Positions 16,975 to 26,720 are shown, numbered from the stretch's first letter. The stretch: DNA of 64,000 nt from an uncultured Dorea sp. (GCA_910579925.1 CAJTVY010000013.1:1-64000); one strand, 5' to 3'. Notes: generated by a model not told the origin, from the letters alone. Translations and numbers: made by a program.

Positions 16975-17640
16975 ATGAGTATATTACGTGCATTACATTT
17001 AAAAAAATATTATGGCAGAGATGAAAGCCTTGTAAAAGCGCTGGATGATGTGAACGTCTCTATTGAAGCCGGACAGTTTGCGGCAATCATCGGCACCTCC
17101 GGCAGCGGAAAATCAACGCTGCTGAATATGCTTGGCGGGCTGGATACTCCTACATCGGGCGGCGTCCAGGTAGAAAATAAAAGTCTGGAACAGATGACTG
17201 AGGAACAGCTTACGGTATTCCGCCGTCAGAGGATCGGCTTTATTTTTCAAAACTACAACCTTATCCCATATCTTACAGCGTATGAAAATATTGTGCTGCC
17301 TGTCCGTCTGGACGGAAAGACGGAGGATCGGGATTTTCTGAAAGAAATCGTGCAGTTTCTGGAACTTGACGGGAAACTCCAGAATTACCCCAGCCATCTT
17401 TCGGGAGGACAGCAGCAGCGGGTGGCAATTGCCCGCGCTTTGATATCAAAGCCTGCGATTATTCTGGCTGACGAGCCGACCGGTAATCTTGACACCCGTA
17501 CAAGCGACAAGGTAATTGACCTTCTGAAGACGACCAGCGAGAAGTTCCGTCAGACGATTGTTATGATTACCCATAATCCTGAGATCGCAGAAAAGGCAGA
17601 CGTCAGGATTCGCATTGAAGACGGCAGAATCCATGTATAA
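16975..17640 (+). CDS. ABC transporter ATP-binding protein (MacB/LolD type)
   Basis: A 221-residue ATPase with Walker A GTSGSGKST, Q-loop FQNYNLIPYLTAYEN, signature HLSGGQQQRVAIARAL, Walker B ILADEPTGNLD and H-loop MITHNPEI. It powers the large FtsX-type permease encoded 13 bp downstream. ATG 16975 is preferred over 16969 because GGAGG (16963-16967) sits 7 bases away. The type exports peptides or lipoproteins or acts in envelope-stress mechanotransmission. No adjacent two-component genes are seen. Confidence 0.92.
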   Translation: MSILRALHLKKYYGRDESLVKALDDVNVSIEAGQFAAIIGTSGSGKSTLLNMLGGLDTPTSGGVQVENKSLEQMTEEQLTVFRRQRIGFIFQNYNLIPYLTAYENIVLPVRLDGKTEDRDFLKEIVQFLELDGKLQNYPSHLSGGQQQRVAIARALISKPAIILADEPTGNLDTRTSDKVIDLLKTTSEKFRQTIVMITHNPEIAEKADVRIRIEDGRIHV

Positions 17641-17653
17641 GGAGGTCAGAGGA

Positions 17654-20062
17654 ATGAGCAGCAGAAAAATCGCAGTAGAAATGATTTCACGGATGTCAAA
17701 GCAGAGTCTGAAATCAAGCCGTATGAGGAATATATTTGTAACGGTTACGATTGTTCTGACTTCGGCTCTTCTGTCGGCAATTCTGATGTTTGCGGCAGGG
17801 CAGAAACAGCAGGAGAAGAATGAACTATCCCACAGACAGCAGGTCGGATATTATGAACTTACCCAGGAGCAGGTGGAAAAACTAAAAAGTGACGAGCGAA
17901 TTGCCTTCCAGATTCTGGTGAAAACAGGGATTCTTACCGAAATGGATGGATTTGACGTCATGCCGTACTATGTAAGCGAATTGTCAGATCAGATTCAGAT
18001 CGGAGAGTTAGAAGAAGGCAGCCTGCCGGAGGCAGAAAATGAAATTGCCGTACAGCACGCAATGTTAAACCGGATGGGAATAGAGCCGGCCGTTGGCAGC
18101 AGGGTGACCTTTCCGTTTTATGACGGCAGTACAGAAACTTTTACTGTATCGGGAATCTTAAAGGACGGAAATAATTCTAAGCAGTTTTCTGTATTTCTTT
18201 CGGAAAGCTATGCCAGGAATGGAAGTCAGTTAAAGAATGAACCCTATGAAGTATATGCAAGGCTGTATGGCGCATCAGAAATGGGGCCGGAAGAATGCAG
18301 AGAACTGATGTATCTGATCGGAAGCGACGCAGGCATTGAACGGGAATATGTCAGCCCGTCCAGGTCGTTTCTGGATTCCATATCTTTCGATACACAGTCA
18401 GCCATGCTTTACGGAATGGTGGGGCTGGTGATACTGATTGCCTGCGTGCTGGTTATTTACGGCGTGTTTTATCTGTCGGTGATTGGGAGAGTCCATCAGT
18501 ACGGACAGCTTCGGACAATCGGAATGACAAAAAAGCAGATGAAAAAATTTGTTTCCCGAGAGGGCGGTATTCTGTTTCTCCGTGCGTCTCCTGTGGGTAT
18601 TGGAATCGGCGTGACTGCAGGCTATTTTATGATTCCAGGGGGCTTCAGTATTAAGAATACAATTCTTGTCATGGTTCTTGTATTTGCGGTGGTTTATGCG
18701 ATCACCATGGTTTCTGTCCGTAAGCCGGCCCGCCTTGCGGCATCGGTTTCCCCGATGGAAGCGCTGCGATATACGCCGCAGGAGGGGATGAAAAAAGTGG
18801 GAAATAAAAAGATGTGCCGGAACCTGACGCCTCTTGGCCTGGGGATGATGAATTTTTCAAAGAACAGGAAGAAGGCGGTTATCACCATGCTTTCTCTGGC
18901 CTTGGGGGGAATCCTCTTTATGACGGCGGCTACCTATATGTCTTCCTTTGATAAGGACAATTACGCAAGGCAGGGTGATTTTAAAGAGGCAGAATTTGTA
19001 ATCCGGTATTCCGGTGCGGCCATTGAATTAAACGAATATGGATTGAGCGGTCTGCAGGCCGAGGCTTCGCTTGGCAGAAAAACGGTGCAGGAAATCGCCG
19101 TGTTAGACGGCGTAACGGAGGTAAAGGAGATCAAAGATCTGGGATGCCGATTTGACTATCCTAAAAACGATGAGTATGGCAAAAACGACGGAGTCTATCC
19201 GCTGACAGAAAAGGAAATGGAAGATATAGGCAAATATCTGGAAGAAGGGAGCTGCGACGATGGAAAACTGATGAGCGGTGATTATATTCTGGTGGCAGGA
19301 AATGACACGGCGGAGGAAATTTACGGATGGAGATTTAAGGTCGGCGACAGTATTGTCCTTCATTTCTATGATGGAACTCAGATGGCAGAAAAAGAAGTAA
19401 AGATTCTGGGTATTCTGAATCAACAGTATAATCGAGACAATAATGGTATTGAGGGATGGTTTTTAATGCCGGAGCAGGCGGTTCTGAATCTGGTGTGTTA
19501 TGAGAGTCTGAATAGTCGTCTGCTTGTGTCGACAGAGGAAAGGAAGGAGGCCCTTATCGGAGAAGCGCTGACACAGATGGTTGAAAAGCGGGCGGAATTA
19601 AGCCTTGAGACGCTTGCGGAGCGAAGAGTTGTCTATGAACAGTCGGTAAATCAGATATTTGGGGCCATTAGCGGTCTTGCGGTCTTTATTATGATGTTCA
19701 GCATTCTGAGCATGATGAATACGCTGATTACCAATATCGTGACCCGTAAGCAGGAACTGGCGATGCTTGAGTCCATCGGTATGAGCAAGGGGCAGATCCA
19801 GAAAATGCTTCTTGGGGAAAGTCTGTTTCTGGTTCTTGCTACCGTGGGTGTGACGATGACGATCGGGACTGGGTGCGGGTATGCGTTGAGCAGCATTCTT
19901 TACAAAGCAGGTGCATTTTATATGAAGTTTCGGTTCCCGGTGGTATTTGCTATTGCCTATGGATTCGTACTGGTCTTCGTACCGCTTATGATTACCTTTG
20001 TTTCAATGAGAACTTTTTCAAAAGAGGCGTTGGTGGAACGCCTTCGGGGAATGGAGAACTAA
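17654..20062 (+). CDS. FtsX/MacB-type ABC transporter permease
   Basis: An 802-residue permease with an N-terminal membrane helix, a large extracellular domain, three-helix FtsX cores near 255-370 and near the C-terminus (FGAISGLAVFIMMFSILSMM, KQELAMLESIGMSKGQIQKM), and a further extracellular region between. The duplicated layout is typical of antimicrobial-peptide resistance or peptide-export permeases. ATG 17654 follows AAGGAGGTCAGAGGA. It is partnered with the preceding ATPase, and the substrate is unknown. Confidence 0.88.
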   Translation: MSSRKIAVEMISRMSKQSLKSSRMRNIFVTVTIVLTSALLSAILMFAAGQKQQEKNELSHRQQVGYYELTQEQVEKLKSDERIAFQILVKTGILTEMDGFDVMPYYVSELSDQIQIGELEEGSLPEAENEIAVQHAMLNRMGIEPAVGSRVTFPFYDGSTETFTVSGILKDGNNSKQFSVFLSESYARNGSQLKNEPYEVYARLYGASEMGPEECRELMYLIGSDAGIEREYVSPSRSFLDSISFDTQSAMLYGMVGLVILIACVLVIYGVFYLSVIGRVHQYGQLRTIGMTKKQMKKFVSREGGILFLRASPVGIGIGVTAGYFMIPGGFSIKNTILVMVLVFAVVYAITMVSVRKPARLAASVSPMEALRYTPQEGMKKVGNKKMCRNLTPLGLGMMNFSKNRKKAVITMLSLALGGILFMTAATYMSSFDKDNYARQGDFKEAEFVIRYSGAAIELNEYGLSGLQAEASLGRKTVQEIAVLDGVTEVKEIKDLGCRFDYPKNDEYGKNDGVYPLTEKEMEDIGKYLEEGSCDDGKLMSGDYILVAGNDTAEEIYGWRFKVGDSIVLHFYDGTQMAEKEVKILGILNQQYNRDNNGIEGWFLMPEQAVLNLVCYESLNSRLLVSTEERKEALIGEALTQMVEKRAELSLETLAERRVVYEQSVNQIFGAISGLAVFIMMFSILSMMNTLITNIVTRKQELAMLESIGMSKGQIQKMLLGESLFLVLATVGVTMTIGTGCGYALSSILYKAGAFYMKFRFPVVFAIAYGFVLVFVPLMITFVSMRTFSKEALVERLRGMEN

Positions 20063-20088
20063 GGTTCATTCCTGCATGGCCGCTGGGA

Positions 20089-20637
20089 TTATCTCCCGGC
20101 GGCTTCGTGCGATCGCTGGGCCATGCGGCGGATATCGGGTACTGCAAGCAGAACCGGATACAATGCAAAGGCGATAATCAGACCGCCAAGTCCCTGAATC
20201 AGATTGGCGGGAACGCTTGCCAGGGAGGCGGATACCCCATAGAGTGGGATCTCGCATAGGAAATATCCGCCGGCTACGAGGAGGATGTCAGCGATACCGC
20301 TAAGAATGACTGCCGTACACTGACTCTTTGGCGTTCTGCCGATTTTATAGTAGATGATACCTGCAATCCAGGCAATCATTCCTTTGACTGTAAATGTGAT
20401 CGGAACGTAGACGAAATATCCGCCCAGCAGGTCCGCCATGGCAGAACCGATGCCGCCGGCCAGAAGTCCCTGGATGGGGCCAAGGATAACGCCGGAGAGG
20501 ATGACGATCGCATCTCCTGGATGTATATATCCGCCGGTGCCCGGGGTGGGGATCCGGATGGACATGGTAGCCACACATGCAAGGGCTGCGAATAACGATG
20601 TCATAATGATTTTCCTTAAGTCTGTATTTCTGTTCAT
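20089..20637 (-). CDS. ECF transporter S component (substrate-binding membrane subunit)
   Basis: A 182-residue, six-helix protein with the start MTSLFAALACVATMSIRIP and the GGYIHPGDAIVILSGVILGP block of energy-coupling-factor S components. S components capture a vitamin or nucleobase-like substrate and share a common EcfA/A'/T module encoded elsewhere. The substrate cannot be fixed from sequence alone. No riboswitch is evident in the 178 bp it shares with the divergent glycerate kinase gene. AAAGAGG precedes the start. Confidence 0.85.
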   Translation of the reverse strand: MNRNTDLRKIIMTSLFAALACVATMSIRIPTPGTGGYIHPGDAIVILSGVILGPIQGLLAGGIGSAMADLLGGYFVYVPITFTVKGMIAWIAGIIYYKIGRTPKSQCTAVILSGIADILLVAGGYFLCEIPLYGVSASLASVPANLIQGLGGLIIAFALYPVLLAVPDIRRMAQRSHEAAGR

Positions 20638-20815
20638 TGTGCTAACCTCTTTCCTTGTAAGATAAAACCTATTTTAGAACACAACTGGATTGCAATAAAG
20701 AACCAATTATGTAGAAAATAACCAGGCCAGTATAAGAATGATAAAAAGAAACAGGATGGACGGCCAGGAGGATATATCTTATAATAAAAATATGCGATAT
20801 ATGTGGAGGTGTAGT

Positions 20816-22015
20816 ATGAAGGTCGTGATTGCGATAGATTCGTTTAAGGGAAGTATGAGTTCGATAGAGGCAGGTGAGGCGGCCAGGGCCGGTATTCTTA
20901 AGGTCTGCGACGCAGAGATTACCGTGAAGCCGCTGGCGGACGGCGGTGAAGGGACCACAAAGGCTCTGGTTGAAGGCCTGGGCGGAGAATATGTTTCTGT
21001 TGAAGTTACCGGGCCGCTGGGAAAGAAGACCAGTGCAGCGTATGGGATTCTCGGAGACGGGAGGACCGCTGTCATGGAGATGGCTGAGGCAGCGGGAATC
21101 ATACTGGTGAAGCACAAAGAACTGGACCCCTCAAGAGCAACCACCTATGGGGTAGGCGAAATGATTCTTAATGCCGTGAAGCGGGGCTGCCGGGAATTTA
21201 TCATTGGCATCGGCGGGAGCGCAACCAGCGACGGAGGTGTTGGGATGCTCCAGGCATTAGGGTATGCGTTTACAGATGAAGACGGCAATCCTGTCAGATT
21301 CGGTATTCGGGATTTAGACCGGATTGCAGATATTCGTGCAGAAAAGGTGCCGGATGAGTTAAAAGAATGTCATTTTAGTATTGCCTGTGATGTGAAGAAT
21401 CCACTCTGCGGCCAGACCGGGGCAGTCTATGTGTACGGCCCACAGAAAGGCGTCAGAGAGGAGGAAAAGAAGAGTTTTGATGAGAAGATGAAGCATTTTG
21501 CGGACAAGACGAAGGAATATATAGAAAAGGCAGCCAGTGATCGTTTCACAGGCGTTTATGGCAGGGCCAGGAATACTTGCGGGGATTACAGGTGGGCGCA
21601 GGGAGCAGGCGCGGCGGGCGGTCTGGGCTTTGCGTTTTTAAGTTATCTGCCAAATGCAGAATTAAAACCTGGAATAGAGATTGTTCTGGAAGCGATCGGA
21701 CTTGAACAGGAAATAAAGGATGCAGACATTGTTATTACCGGAGAGGGAAGGCTGGACGATCAGACGGCTATGGGGAAGGTTCCCGTGGGGGTTGCCCGTC
21801 TCGGAAAAAGATATGGGGCTAAGGTGCTTGCATTCGCCGGCGGAGTCACGAAAGGGGCTGTGAAGTGCCATGCCGAGGGAATTGACGCTTTTTTTCCAAT
21901 CGTAAGAGGAGCGACGACGTTGGAGGAAGCTATGATTACAGAGAATGCCAGGGAAAATATGACGTTGGCTGTGGAACAGGTATTTAGAGCGATGAAGATG
22001 GAAAGGAGATCATAG
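20816..22015 (+). CDS. glxK: Glycerate kinase (GarK/GlxK type)
   Basis: A 399-residue class II-like glycerate kinase. The start motif KVVIAIDSFKGSMSS, KPLADGGEGTTKAL, GIGGSATSDGGVGMLQALG, and TGEGRLDDQTAMGKVP identify the family. It phosphorylates D-glycerate with ATP (to 2- or 3-phosphoglycerate), feeding glycolysis. ATG 20816 follows GTGGAGGTGTAGT; earlier in-frame ATGs lack such a site. The next gene starts 1 bp after its stop, so they are probably co-translated. Confidence 0.93.
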   Translation: MKVVIAIDSFKGSMSSIEAGEAARAGILKVCDAEITVKPLADGGEGTTKALVEGLGGEYVSVEVTGPLGKKTSAAYGILGDGRTAVMEMAEAAGIILVKHKELDPSRATTYGVGEMILNAVKRGCREFIIGIGGSATSDGGVGMLQALGYAFTDEDGNPVRFGIRDLDRIADIRAEKVPDELKECHFSIACDVKNPLCGQTGAVYVYGPQKGVREEEKKSFDEKMKHFADKTKEYIEKAASDRFTGVYGRARNTCGDYRWAQGAGAAGGLGFAFLSYLPNAELKPGIEIVLEAIGLEQEIKDADIVITGEGRLDDQTAMGKVPVGVARLGKRYGAKVLAFAGGVTKGAVKCHAEGIDAFFPIVRGATTLEEAMITENARENMTLAVEQVFRAMKMERRS

Positions 22016-22016
22016 A

Positions 22017-22301
22017 GTGGCTGATCATGTATATAAGTTTACAACCAGAATTCATACGATTCCCCAGAAAGGCGGAGCATATATTGAATTTCCGTATGAT
22101 ATTCGTAAAGAATTTGGGAAAGGCAGGGTTAAAGTTCATGTAACGTTTGATGGGGTTCCCTATGATGGAAGCATTGTAAACATGGGAGTAAAAAATCCTG
22201 ATGGAAGTATCTGTTATATTATTGGAATGTTGAAATCTATCCGCACGCAGCTTGGAAAATCTGAGGGCGACGAGGTTGAAGTGACGGTATGCGAAAGATG
22301 A
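22017..22301 (+). CDS. DUF1905-type small protein
   Basis: A 94-residue beta-barrel-like protein (YKFTTRIHTI, AYIEFPYDIRKEFGKGRVKV, VTFDGVPYDGSIVNMG, YIIGMLKSIR) resembling the DUF1905 family, whose function is undefined. The start is GTG 22017 behind AAGGAG at about 22002. Tight linkage to glycerate kinase does not explain its role. A strong terminator follows. Confidence 0.75.
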   Translation: MADHVYKFTTRIHTIPQKGGAYIEFPYDIRKEFGKGRVKVHVTFDGVPYDGSIVNMGVKNPDGSICYIIGMLKSIRTQLGKSEGDEVEVTVCER

Positions 22302-22308
22302 GACAGCC

Positions 22309-22363
22309 GTCTTAGGATGAATTAAGAAGCTTCTGCTTCTGAAGTCATCCTAAGACTTTTTTT
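22309..22363 (+). terminator. Strong rho-independent terminator
   Basis: GTCTTAGGATGA (22309-22320) pairs perfectly with TCATCCTAAGAC (22345-22356), followed by seven T. A second small hairpin (AGAAGC/GCTTCT) sits in the loop. Confidence 0.9.
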
Positions 22364-22615
22364 ATGAATTCTGTGCTTGTGGCAGAGAAGTCGGCGCAGG
22401 CAAATGTGATTTCGAGGAGGGAAGAGATGGCTTCTACCAGGTCGCTGCTCAATACGGCGAAACTGATGGATGAGAACCGCACGCTTTATAAATTGAAAGA
22501 GTTAGAGTATCTGGAGCGGATCTGTGAGAAGGTAGGGGAGATATCGGTGAATGGGAATCGGGGGATGGTAGAGCAGTTAGGAAAGATGAGGGGGTGGAGG
22601 GCTGATTGTCGGTAG
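22364..22615 (+). pseudogene. SPFH/band-7 protein, C-terminal remnant
   Basis: The frame encodes EEMASTRSLLNTAKLMDENR and then YKLKELEYLERICEKVGEIS, which I recognise as the C-terminal tail of bacterial SPFH (flotillin/stomatin-like) proteins. The SPFH domain and coiled coil, 200 or more residues, are missing. ATG 22364 lies in the T-run of the preceding terminator and has no ribosome site, so the fragment is probably not expressed as such. It is the residue of a deletion. Confidence 0.55.
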
Positions 22616-22619
22616 GAGT

Positions 22620-22667
22620 CCTTATTGGCGCACAGTCTTGTTATGAGGTATAGGACTATGCGCCGAT
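22620..22667. other. Strong intergenic hairpin between the SPFH remnant and the DMT gene
   Basis: CTTATTGGCGCA near 22620 pairs with TGCGCCGATAAG near 22656 (one G-T pair), with additional AGTC/GGACT pairing. It lies just beyond the 3' end of the minus-strand DMT gene and has no clear T-run on either strand. It may protect or end that transcript. Confidence 0.5.
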
Positions 22668-22678
22668 AAGCAGTTATC

Positions 22679-23539
22679 TTACTTTGCTTTTAGAGACGAA
22701 TACATCGCAACGCTTAGAATGACAGCTCCGCCCAACAGTTCCCGTCCGCTTGGAATTTCCCCAAGGAACAACAATGCATAGACAATCCCATAGACGGTTT
22801 CCATTCCTGATACAATCCCGGCGGTCTGTGCCTTTACGCTTTTTTGAGCGGTCACGTACAGAGAATGTGCAAAAGCTGTACAGATAAATCCTACGAAAGC
22901 GACTCCCGCAAAATCCTGCGGCCGCCATGTTGTCCTTACGAGAAACAGAGCCGGAAGAAGTACGATGGCGGCAGAACCTTGTTCGTAGAGGCAGATGGTA
23001 CGGGCGGCATACCGGGATGAAAAATACCGGTTTGCCAGTGTCAGAATCGCATAGGTAAGACTACAGATCATGCCCCAGATAATCCCGATGGTGGTGTGGT
23101 TCGCCATGGAAAACTCTGGTATTGTAATGAGCACGCCGATAAACAGAATGACTGCGCTGAAAATACTCTGTCTGCGTATCTTCTCATGGAATACGACTGG
23201 CTCAATGAATGTTAGGAACAGTGGAAACGTGGAGAACGTGATTGTCCCGATTGCCACTGTCGACACCTGGATGGACTGGAAAAATGTGGTCCAATGGGCA
23301 GCCATGACAACGCCTGTAAGAATAATCAGAAAAACGTCCTTTTTGGAATCAAGCCGCAATCGGTCCTTTTTCACGAGTGCGATCAGAAGCAGCAGTGAAG
23401 AAGAGCAGACCACTCTTCCAAGGGCAACCATGACGGCGGAAACTTCTACGAACTGTGCGACGACTCCCGCCAGCCCGAAAAGCATGACGGCAATATGTAA
23501 GTATAGGATATTTTTATTAAAATGTGTTTGTGTTTCCAT
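22679..23539 (-). CDS. DMT superfamily transporter (EamA type)
   Basis: A 286-residue, ten-helix protein with two EamA repeats (HIAVMLFGLAGVVAQFV and GIIWGMICSLTYAILTLANR). Family members export amino acids or other metabolites; the substrate here is not determinable. The end MYSSLKAK is typical of full-length members. It is preceded by a GGAGTGAGCC ribosome-site region at about 23545. Confidence 0.88.
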   Translation of the reverse strand: METQTHFNKNILYLHIAVMLFGLAGVVAQFVEVSAVMVALGRVVCSSSLLLLIALVKKDRLRLDSKKDVFLIILTGVVMAAHWTTFFQSIQVSTVAIGTITFSTFPLFLTFIEPVVFHEKIRRQSIFSAVILFIGVLITIPEFSMANHTTIGIIWGMICSLTYAILTLANRYFSSRYAARTICLYEQGSAAIVLLPALFLVRTTWRPQDFAGVAFVGFICTAFAHSLYVTAQKSVKAQTAGIVSGMETVYGIVYALLFLGEIPSGRELLGGAVILSVAMYSSLKAK

Positions 23540-23667
23540 TGTAATGGCTCACTCCTTTTTATGTGTATCTGACAAGGTATATTATAGAGATGGAGAGGAA
23601 AATGTCAATATGGAGCGGGAAGATCGGACGAAATTCTGATTTATCTATACAAATCTCTTAAACTAGG

Positions 23668-23695
23668 TTATCGTGCCAGTTCTGCAAGTCGATAT
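23668..23695 (+). promoter_or_regulatory. Putative sigma-28 promoter
   Basis: TTAT (23668-23671), 16 bases, then GTCGATAT (23688-23695). It shares the motif found before flgM and cheA in this window and lies 62 bases before the uncharacterised gene at 23758. Confidence 0.4.
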
Positions 23696-23757
23696 ATAAT
23701 ATGAATATTGTACCCGGCGTTTTGAGTGAGCATTTAGTATAGAAGGAGGTCGTAACT

Positions 23758-24717
23758 ATGAGTCAGTGTACCTGTTTTCATTCTACGGGGTTTCAGCCGA
23801 TTACCCCATGGAAGGATAAGATTTCTTCCGCACAGATGGAACAGATCAAGAAAAATTTTGCATCTGTGAAACCGATGAAGGAAGAGCCGCTTGCGCTTCC
23901 CAAGGAGGCTTCTTCTGCGACGCCGGCCAGACGATCTCCGGTAGTAATTGAGAGAGGCCCTGTGACGCCGTTCCATACGGGATATGCCAGAATCGATAAC
24001 GTGATTACAGATGCGTTAAGGGGCAAGAGCCAGGAATTGAAAGACAGTGTCTATGATATTATCTGGAATGATTTTCTTCCGAACCATGTTCATGGTGTGG
24101 AGGAGAAGGACCGGCTGGCCAGGATTAGTTTAGGCATTGAGAAGGCAGAGTATCTTGCGGGTCAGTTCATGGATGAAAAGACGAAAGGTTCTTTCATGGA
24201 GGCGATGCGTTCCATTGCCAGGATTGGTATGGAAGGGAAACGAGTAGGATCCTGTGATATGGAGTACCAGGTAAAGCATGCGATCTGTCTGGATGGAAAT
24301 GGTTACGTGCGTGAAGACAGCATGGGAGTGGTTAATTATGCCATGGAAAAGTATGATTCCCGGTCGTATGCGGCGTATCAGAAGCTGCTTGATTCATCTG
24401 GTAAAGATACAGAAGAGTCGGCCATGTTCGCCATGCGGTGGATGCTTAAGAATATTGACCTGGTAGCCGCCGGCAGGCCGGGATATCAGAAATATCAGGA
24501 TAAGCAGTATGAAAAATTGTACCAGGTAAAGCTGGATCGCACGTTTTCCGGCGCGGATACCAGTAGTAAGGAAAAGTTTCTTGCATCTATCAAAGAGAAG
24601 CTTATGGCGAACCGGGAACTGCAGCTTGATTTTTTTATGGATCAGATTGCCCAGATGACAAAGGGACCAGGCGGATATCTGGTCGGCAGGAGGATGGTTC
24701 TGTCTGGACGGGCGTAG
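23758..24717 (+). CDS. Uncharacterised protein, possible motility-regulon member
   Basis: A 319-residue soluble protein with no signal peptide or membrane segment, and no family I recognise. The N-terminus has a Cys pair (QCTCFHSTGF), then a low-complexity Pro/Ala/Lys stretch (about 40-65), then a mostly helical body (LRGKSQELKDSVYDIIWNDF, KAEYLAGQFMDEKTKGSFME) and a Gly-rich end (TKGPGGYLVGRRM). It has a strong ribosome site (GAAGGAGG) and sits alone between a DMT gene and a terminator. A sigma-28-like promoter upstream suggests co-expression with flagella. The general style (short disordered start plus helical body) resembles the proteins at 29078 and 40577. Confidence 0.7.
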   Translation: MSQCTCFHSTGFQPITPWKDKISSAQMEQIKKNFASVKPMKEEPLALPKEASSATPARRSPVVIERGPVTPFHTGYARIDNVITDALRGKSQELKDSVYDIIWNDFLPNHVHGVEEKDRLARISLGIEKAEYLAGQFMDEKTKGSFMEAMRSIARIGMEGKRVGSCDMEYQVKHAICLDGNGYVREDSMGVVNYAMEKYDSRSYAAYQKLLDSSGKDTEESAMFAMRWMLKNIDLVAAGRPGYQKYQDKQYEKLYQVKLDRTFSGADTSSKEKFLASIKEKLMANRELQLDFFMDQIAQMTKGPGGYLVGRRMVLSGRA

Positions 24718-24793
24718 AAGTCCGGTAACCTGGAATGGGCAGATTCCGTAACAGAGAAGCCGCAGGATGAACTGTTATAAGGAAACATTTGAC

Positions 24794-24830
24794 ATCCCCC
24801 TCTTTCTTGACAAGAAGGAGGGGGATTGTT
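24794..24830 (+). terminator. Hairpin terminator
   Basis: ATCCCCCTCTTTCTTG (24794-24809) pairs with AGAAGGAGGGGGAT (24813-24826), followed by TGTT. The stem is very stable although the T-run is weak. Confidence 0.65.
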
Positions 24831-24917
24831 AGACTGATATTGTAGCGATTTTCCTGGGCTGCAGACAGTTATTGCTGCAGACTGGTAAGGGTTGAACAGC
24901 GGGGAACGGATGGTTAT

Positions 24918-26021
24918 ATGGCAGAGGAAGGCAGGACAATAAAGAAAAATAAAATCAAACTGACGATCAGTATTACGCTGTGGGGGACAGCCCTGCTTTT
25001 AAGCGGGGCTGCCAGACTGTCGGGCAGTTTTGCCCAGTGGTACAGTACCCATGTCTATCCGCTGCTGGTAGGAAGTGTGGGACGGCTGATGGGATATTTC
25101 CCGGTTTCTGTGTCGGAAATGCTATTATACCTTTTTCTGATTTATATGTTGGTATGGTTTACAGGGAGAATCGCCGGAAAGATTGCCTGGCAGGGAGCGT
25201 ATCATGGATTTCTGAATCTGTTTCTTCTGGCTGGGGCGTTGTGTTTCCTGTATGTCGTAAACTGTGGGATCAATTACCATCGGGAGTCTTTTTCGGACAG
25301 TTCGGGGATTCGGATTGCAGAATATTCGGAAGAGGAGCTGGAAGAGGCGTGTGTCTGGCTGACCCGAAAGATTTCTGATTATAGCAGTAAGGTAGACCGG
25401 GAAGAGGACGGGGGCATGGCGCTGACATTTTCAGCCCAGGAAAACGCAGTGAATGCAATGGAGAGACTGGCAAAGGAGTATCCGGAACTTACCGGATATT
25501 TCCCAAAACCGAAGGAGCTGATCAATTCGTGCATCCTCTCGGTACAGAATCTGACTGGAGTCTATTCCCCGTTTACGATCGAGGCGAATTATAACGGGGA
25601 TGTACAGGATTATGTGATTCCATTTACAGCCTGCCATGAATTGTCCCATCTGCGGGGATTTATGCAGGAGCAGGAGGCGAATTTTATTGCTTTTCTGGCC
25701 TGTGTGACATACAGGGAGGAGGCTTTTGCCTATAGCGGGTATCTGTCGGGATGGATTCAGTGTATGAACGTGCTGTATAAGACGGATTATGATACCTGGA
25801 AGGAGGTGCGCAGTCAGCTTCCGCCAGAAGTAGAGGCTGATCTTAAGCTGAACCGGGAATTCTGGGCCAGATATGACGGGGCGGTTGCAGAAGTTTCGAA
25901 CAAGGTGAATGATACATATCTGAAGGTCAATGGTCAGAAGGATGGAGTGAAGAGTTATAATCGTATGGTAGATCTGATTGTGGCGTATTACAAAAGTGAA
26001 ATAAAAGGAGGAACAAGATGA
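24918..26021 (+). CDS. DUF3810-type membrane metallopeptidase-like protein
   Basis: A 367-residue protein with three N-terminal membrane segments (about 15-37, 62-83, 93-115) and an extracytoplasmic domain containing CHELSHLRGF, an HExxH-like zinc motif with histidines at the same spacing (HELSH), followed by QEQEANFIAFLAC that may give the third ligand. This layout matches DUF3810. The substrate is unknown. It overlaps the next gene by 4 bp (ATGA), so the pair is translationally coupled. The start has only a weak ribosome site. Confidence 0.75.
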   Translation: MAEEGRTIKKNKIKLTISITLWGTALLLSGAARLSGSFAQWYSTHVYPLLVGSVGRLMGYFPVSVSEMLLYLFLIYMLVWFTGRIAGKIAWQGAYHGFLNLFLLAGALCFLYVVNCGINYHRESFSDSSGIRIAEYSEEELEEACVWLTRKISDYSSKVDREEDGGMALTFSAQENAVNAMERLAKEYPELTGYFPKPKELINSCILSVQNLTGVYSPFTIEANYNGDVQDYVIPFTACHELSHLRGFMQEQEANFIAFLACVTYREEAFAYSGYLSGWIQCMNVLYKTDYDTWKEVRSQLPPEVEADLKLNREFWARYDGAVAEVSNKVNDTYLKVNGQKDGVKSYNRMVDLIVAYYKSEIKGGTR

Positions 26022-26656
26022 GTAACGAGAGGCCGGTAAAGGAGAGGTCGTGTATTGACTGTGCTGTGAAGAACTGTGATAAGATGGATAAGACGTATCC
26101 AGATTTCTGCCTGACCACGCACATGGACCAGGAGGTGTACAAGGAGGCAATGGCCTGTTATGAGGAGGAAGATAATCATAAGACCATGGTTGCTGCGGCA
26201 GAAGTGGAATATGAGCATTACTGCCAGTACACGAGAGTGGAGGAGATTATGGAATTTGCCCGTAAGATGGGGGCCAGGAAGATCGGGATCGCAACCTGCG
26301 TAGGGCTTCTTGCGGAAAGCCGTACACTGGCGTCGATTATGAGATCGCATGGGTTTGAGGTTTTTGGGATTGCATGTAAGGCAGGGGCAACTCCGAAGAC
26401 GTCTGTGGGCATTCCGAAAGAGTGTAACGGAATCGGACTTAATATGTGCAATCCGATTCTGCAGGCGAAAATACTGAACCATGCGAAGACAGATCTGAAT
26501 GTCGTAGTGGGTCTGTGCGTAGGACACGACAGTCTGTTCTATAAATATTCGGAAGCGCTGACTACAACGGCAGTAACGAAAGACAGGATCATGGGGCACA
26601 ATCCGGCTGCAGCTTTGTATACGGCGGACACCTATTATAAAAAACTGAAAGAGTAA
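26018..26656 (+). CDS. DUF1847-type cysteine-rich protein
   Basis: A 212-residue protein of DUF1847 style. It has an N-terminal Cys cluster (CIDCAVKNCDKM, then FCLTTH) likely to bind a metal, and a body with GIATCVGLLAESRTLASI, CKAGATP, CNPILQAKILN and VVGLCVGHDSLFYKYS, a set of conserved cysteines. Function is not established for the family; a redox or metal role is suggested by the cysteines. It starts within the stop of the upstream DUF3810-type gene. Confidence 0.75.
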   Translation: MSNERPVKERSCIDCAVKNCDKMDKTYPDFCLTTHMDQEVYKEAMACYEEEDNHKTMVAAAEVEYEHYCQYTRVEEIMEFARKMGARKIGIATCVGLLAESRTLASIMRSHGFEVFGIACKAGATPKTSVGIPKECNGIGLNMCNPILQAKILNHAKTDLNVVVGLCVGHDSLFYKYSEALTTTAVTKDRIMGHNPAAALYTADTYYKKLKE

Positions 26657-26720
26657 GACGTAAAACAGGGGCTGTGGCTTAAAAGATATTTCATGCCACA
26701 GTCCCTTCGTTGTCCGGCTC

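Noticed and set aside
20638..20815. Riboswitch upstream of the ECF S component
   Set aside because: I looked for preQ1, thiamine, and other vitamin riboswitch cores and saw none in this 178-bp region.
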